A stretch of 50,824 bases of DNA, from the NCBI GenBank assembly GCA_035297145.1, contig DATGZN010000086.1, positions 1 through 50,824 on the forward strand. The letters run 5' to 3'. This document shows, piece by piece, positions 1-6,791 of the stretch. The notes beneath the pieces were generated by a model, which was not told the DNA's origin, searched no databases, and saw nothing but the letters and a program-made list of their open reading frames with translations. The translations under genes were made by a program, and so were the position numbers. The stretch's first letter is position 1; the number at the start of each line of letters is the position of its first letter. This DNA comes from QHXW01 sp035297145 (lineage in GTDB: Bacteria; Acidobacteriota; Terriglobia; Bryobacterales; Bryobacteraceae).

Positions 1-142
1 CGAGATGGTAATGCCGGGCGACAACGTGAGCCTGGTGGTGGAGCTGATCACGCCGGTGGCCATGGACAAGGGACTGCGCTTCGCCATTCGCGAAGGCGGC
101 CGCACCGTGGGCGCGGGAACCGTGACGGAGATTGTGGAATAG
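1..142 (+). CDS. tuf: Elongation factor Tu, 3' end (partial)
   Basis: This is the last 46 codons of elongation factor Tu, the GTPase that carries aminoacyl-tRNA to the ribosome. The frame starts at base 2 and stops at TAG 140-142. The residues MVMPGDNVSLVVELITPVAM, then GLRFAIREGGRTVGAGTVTEI, are the canonical end of EF-Tu domain III. The start lies outside the window. It is followed nine bases later by rpmG and then tRNA-Trp, secE, nusG and rplK, a common bacterial translation/transcription cluster. Identification is secure because this C-terminal block is among the most conserved in bacteria. Confidence 0.97.
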   Translation, partial: EMVMPGDNVSLVVELITPVAMDKGLRFAIREGGRTVGAGTVTEIVE

Positions 143-151
143 GACAGAATT

Positions 152-304
152 ATGCCACGCGAGATTATTACCATGCAGTGCACCGAGTGCAAGATGCGCA
201 ATTACTCGAACACGAAGAACAAGAAGACCACGACTGAGCGGCTGGAGCTGAAGAAATTCTGCCCCAAGTGCCGCAAGCACCAGGTGCATAAGGAAATCAA
301 GTAA
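152..304 (+). CDS. rpmG: 50S ribosomal protein L33
   Basis: A 50-residue L33, a small protein of the large ribosomal subunit. It begins MPREIITMQCTECK and carries two cysteine pairs, C10xxC13 and the later CPKC, so it is the zinc-binding (C+) form of L33. Many basic residues (KNKKTTTERLELKK) fit rRNA binding. The ATG at 152 is preceded by AGGA in the spacer after tuf. The position between tuf and tRNA-Trp/secE is seen in several phyla. It is too short to be found by length alone, but the motif and context leave little doubt. Confidence 0.96.
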   Translation: MPREIITMQCTECKMRNYSNTKNKKTTTERLELKKFCPKCRKHQVHKEIK

Positions 305-324
305 ACTGGGAATTGCCGGGACCC

Positions 325-399
325 AGGGGCGTAGGTTTAACGGCAGACCAGCGGTCTCCAAAACCGCGAGTGGGGGTTCGAATCCCTCCGCCCCTGCCA
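325..399 (+). tRNA. trpT: tRNA-Trp (anticodon CCA)
   Basis: A full cloverleaf can be drawn. The acceptor stem AGGGGCG (325-331) pairs with CGCCCCT (389-395). The anticodon stem GCGGT/ACCGC encloses loop CTCCAAA with anticodon CCA. The T-stem 372-376 pairs with 384-388 around loop TTCGAAT. The discriminator base is G396 and CCA (397-399) is encoded. It lies between rpmG and secE, the classical place of tRNA-Trp in tuf-secE clusters. Confidence 0.97.
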
Positions 400-474
400 G
401 CAAAACCCCCGGCAGGAGTGGTCCAGAGCCGGGATTTGCCCGCCCCGGAAATCACCCGACGCGAGAAGAGGATT

Positions 475-702
475 ATGGCAGGCGCGTTAGAAGGTATTAA
501 AGAGTGGCCCATAGCCACGAAGAATTACATCGTCGAATTGCAAAACGAAATGCGAAAAGTGACTTGGCCCAACGCCAAGCAGGTTCGCGCCACGACGGCG
601 GTGGTGATCGTGACCGTCTTCGCATTCGCCGCCTTCTTTGAGATCGTGGACACGATTTTGGCTCGCACGATTATTCGGGTGTACGACATTCTGGCGAAAT
701 AG
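475..702 (+). CDS. secE: Preprotein translocase subunit SecE
   Basis: A 75-residue SecE, the small essential subunit that clamps SecY in the inner membrane. The family motif ELQNEMRKVTWPNAKQV is followed by one membrane segment, VVIVTVFAFAAFFEIVDTIL. Length is typical of the short single-span SecE of most bacteria. The ATG at 475 is chosen because GAAGAGG lies just upstream; the open frame extends further back but would run into tRNA-Trp. Its stop codon is followed directly by AGGAGG, the ribosome binding site of nusG, so the two are co-translated neighbours. Confidence 0.96.
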   Translation: MAGALEGIKEWPIATKNYIVELQNEMRKVTWPNAKQVRATTAVVIVTVFAFAAFFEIVDTILARTIIRVYDILAK

Positions 703-714
703 GAGGGTGCTTCC

Positions 715-1437
715 GTGGACGAGGAAAAACAAGACCCAGAGGAACACCCGCAATCTGATATGAGCGCGGAAGACGAACCGGCCGCGGAGGCACAGGCCGA
801 GGCTGAAGAACCGGCGGCGGTTGAAGCCGCACCGGAATTGCCAGCCGGTGAAGCGCCTGCCCCCGAAGGCAACGGGCATGGGGCGGCGCCGGCGGTCGAA
901 GTAGAGGACACCAAGAAGTGGTTTATCGTCCACACATACTCCGGCTTTGAGAATAAAGTCGCCGAATCGCTGCGGAGTCGCGCTCAGGCATTCGGGTTTG
1001 ACGACAAGATCGGGCAGATTCTGATTCCCACCGAAGAAGTGGTCGAGCTGCGCGGCGGCAAGAAGGTGACGAGCAAGCGGCTGGTTTATCCCGGCTACGT
1101 TCTGGTGCAGATGGAAATGAACGACGAGCTGTGGCACGCGGTGAAGGCGACGCCACGTGTGACCGGCTTTGTGGGCGGCGGCACGAGCCCGGTGCCATTA
1201 AGCGCGGACGAGGTGAACCAGATCCTTTACCGCCAGGCGTCCGCGACCGAGCGTCCACGGCCCAAGATGAATTTCGAGAAGAACGAGACCGTGCGCATTA
1301 TCGAGGGCCCGTTTGCCAACTTCTCGGGCAAGGTGGATGAGGTGAACCCGGAGCGCGGCACGCTGCGTGTGATGGTCACGATTTTTGGCCGCTCGACCCC
1401 GGTCGAGCTGGAGTTTCTACAAGTAGAGAAAACATAA
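715..1437 (+). CDS. nusG: Transcription antitermination factor NusG with acidic N-terminal extension
   Basis: NusG binds RNA polymerase and couples it to Rho or the ribosome. The start is GTG 715, eight bases after an AGGAGG site. Residues 1-66 are an acidic Ala/Glu/Pro-rich extension with no counterpart in E. coli NusG (181 residues). The NGN domain begins at about residue 67 (KKWFIVHTYSGFENKVAESL) and includes KRLVYPGYVLVQM. The C-terminal KOW domain spans about 185-238 (VRIIEGPFANFSGKVDEV, GRSTPVELEF). At 240 residues it is long only because of the extension. The stop codon abuts the rplK start. Function is certain; the role of the acidic tail is unknown. Confidence 0.96.
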   Translation: MDEEKQDPEEHPQSDMSAEDEPAAEAQAEAEEPAAVEAAPELPAGEAPAPEGNGHGAAPAVEVEDTKKWFIVHTYSGFENKVAESLRSRAQAFGFDDKIGQILIPTEEVVELRGGKKVTSKRLVYPGYVLVQMEMNDELWHAVKATPRVTGFVGGGTSPVPLSADEVNQILYRQASATERPRPKMNFEKNETVRIIEGPFANFSGKVDEVNPERGTLRVMVTIFGRSTPVELEFLQVEKT

Positions 1438-1869
1438 ATGGCGAAAAAAGTTACAGGACAGGTGAAATTGCAGATTCCCGCGGGGAAGGCCACGCCGGCG
1501 CCGCCGGTAGGCACAGCGCTTGGCCCGCAGGGCGTCAACATCATGGATTTTTGCAAGGCGTTCAACGCCAAGACGTCCGCGAAAGACCAGGAAGGGCTCA
1601 TCATTCCGGTCGTCATTACGATCTTCTCGGACCGCAGCTTTACGTTCATCACCAAGACGCCGCCGGTTCCGGTGCTGATCAAGCGCGCCGTAAATCTGGC
1701 CAAGGGATCCGCCGAGCCCAACAAGACCAAGGTCGGCAAGATCACCGAGGAACAGGTAAAGGAAATCGCCAAGATCAAGATGCCGGATCTCAACTGCTTC
1801 ACGCTCGAAGCGGCCATGCGCTCCGTCAAAGGCACGGCGCGCAGCATGGGTGTGGACGTAGCTGAGTAG
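1438..1869 (+). CDS. rplK: 50S ribosomal protein L11
   Basis: A 143-residue L11, part of the GTPase-associated stalk base of the large subunit. The N-terminal domain shows KLQIPAGKATPAPPVG and GPQGVNIMDFCKAFN; the C-terminal rRNA-binding domain shows TPPVPVLIKRAV and ends AMRSVKGTARSMGVDV. Length is normal. The ATG follows the nusG stop with no gap. L1 (rplA) normally follows L11 and is absent here: the next gene is an unrelated dehydrogenase. Confidence 0.98.
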   Translation: MAKKVTGQVKLQIPAGKATPAPPVGTALGPQGVNIMDFCKAFNAKTSAKDQEGLIIPVVITIFSDRSFTFITKTPPVPVLIKRAVNLAKGSAEPNKTKVGKITEEQVKEIAKIKMPDLNCFTLEAAMRSVKGTARSMGVDVAE

Positions 1870-1890
1870 GACAGGCATTCCTGCCTGTCC
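1869..1890. repeat. Small perfect palindrome after rplK
   Basis: Arms GGACAGGCA (1869-1877) and TGCCTGTCC (1882-1890) form a perfect 9-bp stem with loop TTCC. The first base belongs to the rplK stop codon. No T-run follows, so it is not a standard intrinsic terminator. It could slow polymerase, stabilise the ribosomal message, or be a copy of a dispersed palindromic element; no second copy was seen in the window. Confidence 0.6.
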
Positions 1891-1900
1891 GGTTCTCTGA

Positions 1901-2887
1901 ATGCCATCACCATCCGATTCCCTTCGCATTGTCACTCTGCATTCGTTCGAACCGGCGGAAATCGATCAGATCAAAGCCGCGGTGCAGCGGGTGCGCATCG
2001 ATTTTCTCGTCTGCCGCACGCGCGAGGAATTTGAAGAACAGGTGAAGGATGCCGACGTGGTCTATGGCGACGTTCGAGGGGAGGCGCTGAAGGCGGCGGG
2101 CCGCCTCAAATGGGTACAGGCGGGCGGAGCGGGGATAGAAGGAATGGACCGGGCGCTGTTCGAAGGCCCGGTGCTGATCACCAACTTCGCGCGCACCTTC
2201 GCGCCGGCCATCTCGGAAACAGCCTTCGGGATGCTGCTGTCGCTGACGCGCGGCATCAGCAAATACTACGTTCCGCAGTTTCGCGAGCGCCAGTGGAAGC
2301 CGGTCGGGTCTGTGAAATCGGCGGATTACGCGGAGATTTCGGGCCGTACCATGGGCATTGTGGGGCTCGGCGGAATCGGCTGCGCGGTTGCGCGGCGCGC
2401 GTACTACGGTTTCGACATGCGCGTCATCGCGACCGACTTCCGTGCGCTTCACAAGCCGGAGTATGTAGCGGAACTGCGCGACCCAAGCTGGCTCCCGGAA
2501 ATGGTTGCGCAAGCGGACGTGCTGGTGGCCGCGGCGCCGCACACGCGTGAGACCGAGCGCATTTTCAATGAGCAGGTTTTCCGCGGCATGAAGAAGACGG
2601 CCTACTTTCTGGCGCTGTCTCGCGGCAAACTATTCGACGACATGGCCCTCGTGAAGGCGCTGCAAGAGGGCTGGATTGCCGGAGCCGGGCTGGACGTATT
2701 TCCGCAGGAGCCGCCGCCATCGAGCCATCCGATCTTCGATTGCCCGAACGTGGTGATGACCATGCACACTTCCGGCTGGGGCCCCGAACGCCAAAAACGG
2801 CTCGTGGAACAGTTCGCGGAAAACGTGCGGCGTTACGCCGAGGGATTGCCGCTGCTGAATGTGGTGGATAAGAAGCTCGGCTATTGA
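1901..2887 (+). CDS. D-2-hydroxyacid dehydrogenase (NAD(P)-dependent)
   Basis: A 328-residue member of the D-isomer-specific 2-hydroxyacid dehydrogenase family (SerA/GyaR/PdxB fold), which interconverts 2-oxo acids and D-2-hydroxy acids. The split substrate domain is at the two ends. The Rossmann domain carries GLGGIG at 155-160, with an acidic residue downstream (D179). The catalytic triad is visible: R241 (ALSRGKLFDD), E270 (LDVFPQEP) and H289 (VVMTMHTSG). The substrate cannot be told from sequence; SerA-type C-terminal ACT domains are missing, so it is probably not the main phosphoglycerate dehydrogenase. It sits 31 bases after rplK, where rplA would be expected. Confidence 0.9.
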   Translation: MPSPSDSLRIVTLHSFEPAEIDQIKAAVQRVRIDFLVCRTREEFEEQVKDADVVYGDVRGEALKAAGRLKWVQAGGAGIEGMDRALFEGPVLITNFARTFAPAISETAFGMLLSLTRGISKYYVPQFRERQWKPVGSVKSADYAEISGRTMGIVGLGGIGCAVARRAYYGFDMRVIATDFRALHKPEYVAELRDPSWLPEMVAQADVLVAAAPHTRETERIFNEQVFRGMKKTAYFLALSRGKLFDDMALVKALQEGWIAGAGLDVFPQEPPPSSHPIFDCPNVVMTMHTSGWGPERQKRLVEQFAENVRRYAEGLPLLNVVDKKLGY

Positions 2888-2954
2888 GCCAGTGGTTGAC
2901 TTCACCAGCAGTTGACTGAAAAAATAGGCTTGACACGGTTTAGTTCAACGACGT

Positions 2955-3041
2955 GCGGATGTGGCGGAACTGGCAGACGCGCATGGTTCAGGTCCATGTT
3001 CTCGCAAGGGAGTGGAGGTTCAAGTCCTCTCATCCGCACCA
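2955..3041 (+). tRNA. tRNA-Leu (anticodon CAG)
   Basis: A class II tRNA with a long variable arm. Acceptor GCGGATG (2955-2961) pairs with CATCCGC (3031-3037). The anticodon stem CATGG/CCATG encloses loop TTCAGGT, giving anticodon CAG. The T-loop is TTCAAGT. The discriminator is A3038 and CCA (3039-3041) is encoded. A TTGACA box lies at 2930-2935 but no convincing -10 follows at the usual spacing. The last 16 bases of the mature tRNA recur at 6510-6525. Confidence 0.96.
3023..3038 (+). repeat. Direct repeat copy 1 (tRNA-Leu 3' end, possible att site)
   Basis: AGTCCTCTCATCCGCA is the 3' part of tRNA-Leu (T-stem end, acceptor strand and discriminator). An identical 16-base copy lies at 6510-6525 in the same orientation. 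A tRNA 3' end duplicated this way is the usual scar of integration by a tyrosine recombinase. Confidence 0.6.
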
Positions 3042-3165
3042 CAGACCTTGATTCTGTGAAATATCGCACTAAAACCGGCTGAGGACGGAGCCCCTTTCGC
3101 CTGGCTTTCGCCCTTGACCACCTCAAATGGGGTTAACGACTAGTACTAAATCCAATTCCGAGATG

Positions 3166-3181
3166 CGGTTCTGCGCTTGCT
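3166..3181 (+). promoter_or_regulatory. Possible sigma-54 (-24/-12) promoter of the PEP-CTERM gene
   Basis: CGGTTC-TGCGC-TTGCT has GG and GC separated by exactly ten bases, as in the consensus TGGCAC-N5-TTGCA; TTGCT fits the -12 box well and the -24 box only partly. Start of transcription would be near 3192, about 80 bases before the ATG at 3273. PEP-CTERM genes in some proteobacteria are controlled by sigma-54 with PrsK/PrsR; neither regulator is seen here. Confidence 0.35.
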
Positions 3182-3272
3182 TTAGATTAGATGCCTCTTC
3201 TATCCTAATTCAATGACCGAGCAGCGGCCTTTAAGATATGGCCGTGTGGATTTCGGGGGGAGAAGCAAGTAA

Positions 3273-4004
3273 ATGCTACGCGCCACGACTTATTGTGCTG
3301 CCATCATCCTGGCTTTCGGCGTGATTATCACGCCAGCATCGGCTGGACTCTGCGCCAGCACTACCGACTGCACATTGGAGCTGTACCAGACCAACTCCGC
3401 CTTCAGCAGCAATGGTGCGGCGCAATACGGGAACTTTGGAACAGTCGAATTGACTCTGAACAAGGTCACGGACGTCGTCACGGTGGACGTCGACTTGGCC
3501 TCTGGGTTTCAGATCATCAATGGCGGGATTGGATTTGCCGATAGTCTTGGTGGTGGACTCACAATTGGCAATTTCAAATACTTAGATCTTTTCCCCACGC
3601 CTTTCTACCATGGCGCGGTGAGCGATTCCACGAACGATCAGAACTTTGGCGCCTTTGGGCATTCCAACGATGTTGCGGCCACTCAGGGACTGCACGCCGG
3701 TAGCTGGTTGGCCACAAACGAACTCTCATTCACAGTAAGCGATGGGAGCAAACTTACAGATGTTAGCCAACTGGTGAACGCTTTCACCCCGGGTAGCGGC
3801 GGGACCGCCTTTTTTGTTGTTAATGCATTTGACAGCAACTCCGGTGGGTTGCTCGGCCGCAGAAGCGGCTTGCTCGCTGTTACCGGCGCGACCAACGTGG
3901 TACCCGAGCCGCGCGGCCTGGTCTTTGTGTTGCTTCCTGTATTTTCACTAGCTGGCTGGTTCGTCTATCGGCGCAGGACTAATAGAACTCAGTCGGCTTC
4001 ATAA
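3273..4004 (+). CDS. PEP-CTERM sorting-domain protein
   Basis: A 243-residue exported protein. Residues 1-24 are a signal peptide (IILAFGVIITPASA, cleavage before G25). The body (25-205) is rich in Gly, Asn, Ser, Thr and Val with few charges, typical of secreted beta-structured proteins of this class; no catalytic motif is seen. The C-terminus is a full PEP-CTERM signal: VPEP with PEP at 211-213, a hydrophobic span at about 215-232, then RRR 233-235. Such proteins are processed by an exosortase and linked to exopolysaccharide biology. GGGGGGAGAAG precedes the ATG. A strong hairpin follows the gene. No exosortase gene is in the window. Confidence 0.85.
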   Translation: MLRATTYCAAIILAFGVIITPASAGLCASTTDCTLELYQTNSAFSSNGAAQYGNFGTVELTLNKVTDVVTVDVDLASGFQIINGGIGFADSLGGGLTIGNFKYLDLFPTPFYHGAVSDSTNDQNFGAFGHSNDVAATQGLHAGSWLATNELSFTVSDGSKLTDVSQLVNAFTPGSGGTAFFVVNAFDSNSGGLLGRRSGLLAVTGATNVVPEPRGLVFVLLPVFSLAGWFVYRRRTNRTQSAS

Positions 4005-4035
4005 TCACTCTTTTTTCTTCCTTTTGTGCCAAACT

Positions 4036-4063
4036 AAAAGCACTCCAGAGGGAGTGCTTTTTT
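4036..4063 (+). terminator. Intrinsic terminator after the PEP-CTERM gene
   Basis: AAAAGCACTCC (4036-4046) and GGAGTGCTTTT (4051-4061) form a perfect 11-bp stem with loop AGAG, and the T-run 4058-4063 completes a standard Rho-independent terminator. The descending arm also contains AGAGGGAG, placed seven bases before an in-frame TTG at 4062 of the next gene, so the hairpin could hide that ribosome binding site. Confidence 0.85.
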
Positions 4064-4079
4064 GTTTGTAGTGCTTGAA

Positions 4080-6386
4080 ATGTCCTCACGAATCAAAGCG
4101 CTCTTCGTTATCGGCCTCGCGGCTGCTAGCCTAATTTCCGGGACCGGCTGTGGAAATCCTGACGGCTACGTAGAGAAAGGTAACAAGCTCCTGGAAGCTC
4201 ACCGGTACGAAGCAGCAATGCTTCTTTTTCGAAAGGCAATTCAAAAAGACCCGGACAACGGGGAGGCGTACTACCGGCTGGGCCTGGCCGAGATGGCGAG
4301 CAACCGCGGCTTGGATGCCTACGAACCGTTGTCCCACGCCGTCCAACTGATGCCCAAGAATGAGCCTGCGAAAGTCAAGCTGGCAGACCTGACCCTCGCG
4401 CTGCTGTTAGTCGACCCGCACCATCCGGTGTCACACTATCAGCAGGTCGAAGCGCTCGCCAATCAGCTCCTCAACAATAATCCGAACTCATTTGATGGTC
4501 TGAGATTGAAGGCTTCGCTCCGTTTGCTCGACCATAAACCCAAAGAAGCAATCCTCCTATTTGAGAAGGCCAACCAGATTGAGCCCATGCGCCCGGATCT
4601 TATCCAAGGGTGGGTCCAGGCACTTTTCCAGGATGGCCAGGTCGCGGAAGGTGAGCATCTGGGGCTGTGGCTGGTCGCGAAGGACGGGACCTTCGGCGCT
4701 ATATACGACGTGCTGTATCGCCAGTACGTGCTTACCGGCCGCAAAGCCGACGCGGAAAACATTCTCAAAACGAAGGTCGCCAATAACCCGAAAGACGTCA
4801 ATTGTCTGCTTCAGCTGGCGCGACATTATATGTCGTCACAGCATCCGGATGCAATGAACCGTACCCTTGCGCGAATTTTGAATAATCAGAAGGCGTTCCC
4901 GGATGGCCAGCTCCACGTGGGAAACTTCTATGCAACCTTAGGGCAGTGGGACCAGGCGTTCAGGAACTTTGAAGAAGGTGCCCGGTCGAACCCCAAAGAA
5001 AAGCTCGTCTATGAGAAACGCATGATGGACATGCAGTTAGCGCAGGGGAAAAAGGACGAAGCCCGGCGCTTGGTTGAGCGTGTTCTTCAGGATGCCCCCA
5101 AGGACGAGGACGCTCGCAGGGTTCGCGCCACTCTTCAGCTGGATGCCGGTGGGGCGGAGAATGTCGCGGCGGCCCAGGTGGATCTGAACGGGCTGCTGGC
5201 GGGAAACCCCAACGACGCGCGCCTGCGATCGCTACTTGGCCACGCTTATCTGGCCCAAGGGCGCGTAGATGCGGCCTGGACGGAGTTCCAGCAAGTGATT
5301 GGGCTGAACGCAGGCGATGTCCCTTCCCGCTTGGCTCTAGCCGCCATCAGCCTGAACCGGCGTCACCCAGAGGAAGCCATACGGTACACGGACGAGGTTC
5401 TGGCGCGAGACCCAACGAATGGCCGTGCTAGGCTCCTGAAAGCCGGCGCCATGATGTCGGCTGGTTATTATGGGCGGTCACGGACGGAACTCATGAAGCT
5501 GCTTCATGAATATCCGAAGTCTTCGGAAGTGCAATTTCAGCTTGGATTGTTGGCTTTGACCGAGAAGAAATATGCTGATGCCGAGGCGATTTTTAGCAAA
5601 CTCGGCCAAGCCAGGCCAGGGGATGCCGGGCCGGCAGCGGCCCTGGTAGCGACGTATTCGGCCCAAAACCAATCGGACCGAGCCATCGAGTTGCTGAACC
5701 AAGACTTGAAAATGCGGCCTGATTCAGTTCCAATTCGGCGATTGCTAGCGCTCACTGCTGCGCACACGCGCAAATTCGATCTCGCCGTCACTGAATACCG
5801 AAAACTGCTGGCCAATGATTCGAAATCAGTCGACCTGCGAACGCAACTGGCGGAGGTTTACCGCTTGAAGGGCGATCTCGGCGAAGCGATTGCCGTCCTC
5901 GACCCGGCAGTGCAATTGGCGCCAAGAGACCCACAGCCCGTGATGTTGCTTGCCTCAATGTTCGTGGAGGCCGGGCGCTACAAAGAAGCTCAAACCGCCT
6001 TCAAGCGGGTGCTGGAATTGCGCCCGGGGAATCCGTTCGTACTGAACAACATGGCCTTTGTGCTCGCGGAATCGGGCGGGAATCTGGACGAAGCCCTGCA
6101 ACTCGCGAGGCGCGCGCTCGAAAAATCGCCCGAAAATCCGGTTCTGGTCGATACCTTAGGTTGGATCTACCTGAAAAAAGGCGATAAAGATAGTGCACTG
6201 CAGAGTTTCAGCGGCTTGGTACAGCGCCAGCCCCAAAATCCGACATTCCACTATCATTACGCGATGGCTCTGCTTGAAAAAGGCGATCGCCAGCGTGCCA
6301 AGAGCGAATTACAGAACGCATTGGCTTCCGGTCCGCTTCCAGACGTCGAACAGAAAATTAGAGCTCTCGCGAACACAATCGGCTAA
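4080..6386 (+). CDS. Large TPR-repeat (PrsT-like) exported or lipoprotein
   Basis: From ATG 4080 the product is 768 residues. It begins MSSRIKALFVIGLAAASLIS followed by GTGC, a signal peptide with a possible lipid-attachment C24; the -3 residue is Gly, so the lipobox is not ideal. The rest is a continuous array of about 20 tetratricopeptide repeats (for example YVEKGNKLLEAHRYEAAMLL, and FVLNNMAFVLAESGGNLDEA near the end). Size, leader and repeat pattern resemble the PEP-CTERM-system TPR lipoprotein PrsT, which fits the PEP-CTERM neighbour 75 bases upstream. An in-frame TTG at 4062 has the better Shine-Dalgarno sequence but would lie inside the terminator and add a poor leader. Exact role unknown; TPR arrays are protein-binding scaffolds. 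Confidence 0.82.
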   Translation: MSSRIKALFVIGLAAASLISGTGCGNPDGYVEKGNKLLEAHRYEAAMLLFRKAIQKDPDNGEAYYRLGLAEMASNRGLDAYEPLSHAVQLMPKNEPAKVKLADLTLALLLVDPHHPVSHYQQVEALANQLLNNNPNSFDGLRLKASLRLLDHKPKEAILLFEKANQIEPMRPDLIQGWVQALFQDGQVAEGEHLGLWLVAKDGTFGAIYDVLYRQYVLTGRKADAENILKTKVANNPKDVNCLLQLARHYMSSQHPDAMNRTLARILNNQKAFPDGQLHVGNFYATLGQWDQAFRNFEEGARSNPKEKLVYEKRMMDMQLAQGKKDEARRLVERVLQDAPKDEDARRVRATLQLDAGGAENVAAAQVDLNGLLAGNPNDARLRSLLGHAYLAQGRVDAAWTEFQQVIGLNAGDVPSRLALAAISLNRRHPEEAIRYTDEVLARDPTNGRARLLKAGAMMSAGYYGRSRTELMKLLHEYPKSSEVQFQLGLLALTEKKYADAEAIFSKLGQARPGDAGPAAALVATYSAQNQSDRAIELLNQDLKMRPDSVPIRRLLALTAAHTRKFDLAVTEYRKLLANDSKSVDLRTQLAEVYRLKGDLGEAIAVLDPAVQLAPRDPQPVMLLASMFVEAGRYKEAQTAFKRVLELRPGNPFVLNNMAFVLAESGGNLDEALQLARRALEKSPENPVLVDTLGWIYLKKGDKDSALQSFSGLVQRQPQNPTFHYHYAMALLEKGDRQRAKSELQNALASGPLPDVEQKIRALANTIG

Positions 6387-6509
6387 TCCTTCTGATCCGG
6401 CGGGTCGGGCAATAAGTTTTCACAAGCAATGGCGGGGCGCGGCCGGAAGACAAGCCAGTGCTCGACGGCGTTGCGGACCAACTGTACAGTTCGGATAATT
6501 GAAATGAGC

Positions 6510-6525
6510 AGTCCTCTCATCCGCA
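6510..6525 (+). repeat. Direct repeat copy 2 of the tRNA-Leu 3' end
   Basis: AGTCCTCTCATCCGCA, identical over 16 bases to 3023-3038 and in the same orientation. Flanking bases do not continue the tRNA, so this is only the end piece, as expected for the distal att site of an element that inserted into tRNA-Leu and restored the gene on its left side. Confidence 0.55.
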
Positions 6526-6533
6526 GCAAGCCT

Positions 6534-6659
6534 TCAGGCCATAAACTTCCACAGGCAGAGGCAGAAAACCAGCGCCAGAAACGCGAGCAATACGAGTTCG
6601 GGCTCGTAGCGAATCAGGCACGTGAAAATGTTCCGGTCAATTGGACACGCGCCGATCAT
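6534..6659 (-). CDS. Possible small membrane protein, 41 residues
   Basis: In the 405-base gap between two TPR genes, a short - strand frame runs from ATG 6659-6657 to TGA 6536-6534. It reads MIGACPIDRNIFTCLIRYEP, then one strong hydrophobic span (LVLLAFLALVFCLCLWKF) ending in MA. GGAG lies six bases before the ATG, and three other cysteines are present. It ends eight bases from the repeat copy at 6510-6525. I do not recognise a family. The rest of the gap (6387-6509 and 6660-6791) shows no other gene. It may be chance. Confidence 0.3.
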   Translation of the reverse strand: MIGACPIDRNIFTCLIRYEPELVLLAFLALVFCLCLWKFMA

Positions 6660-6791
6660 GGGAAGCTCCGTAGAGGTGATTATGTCGGCGGCAGGCGCTG
6701 CTGCTCAAGATGTTATTGGTTAGGCGCAGGTTATTACCGGCAAAGGATATCTACTGAGCTGGCTGGCCGCTTTAGCAATAAAATCAGGGAG

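Larger units (their letters stand above)
3039..6525. mobile_element. Possible small tRNA-Leu island carrying PEP-CTERM and TPR genes
   Basis: About 3.5 kb lies between the intact tRNA-Leu 3' end and its 16-base duplicate at 6510-6525. It holds one PEP-CTERM gene and one large TPR gene, both on the + strand. No integrase, excisionase or transposase frame was seen, so if this is an integrated element it is a remnant or was mobilised in trans. The chance of a 16-base match within 3.5 kb is very small, but a partial tRNA duplication without mobility would look the same. Confidence 0.35.

Noticed and set aside
2930..2958. Promoter of tRNA-Leu based on TTGACA at 2930
   Set aside because: A -10 at 17 bases would fall inside the tRNA, and no other fair -10 is seen.
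6480..6491. Perfect 12-base palindrome AACTGTACAGTT near the distal repeat, considered as a LexA or excision site
   Set aside because: About a dozen 12-base palindromes are expected by chance in 50 kb, and the spacing does not fit a Gram-negative LexA box.
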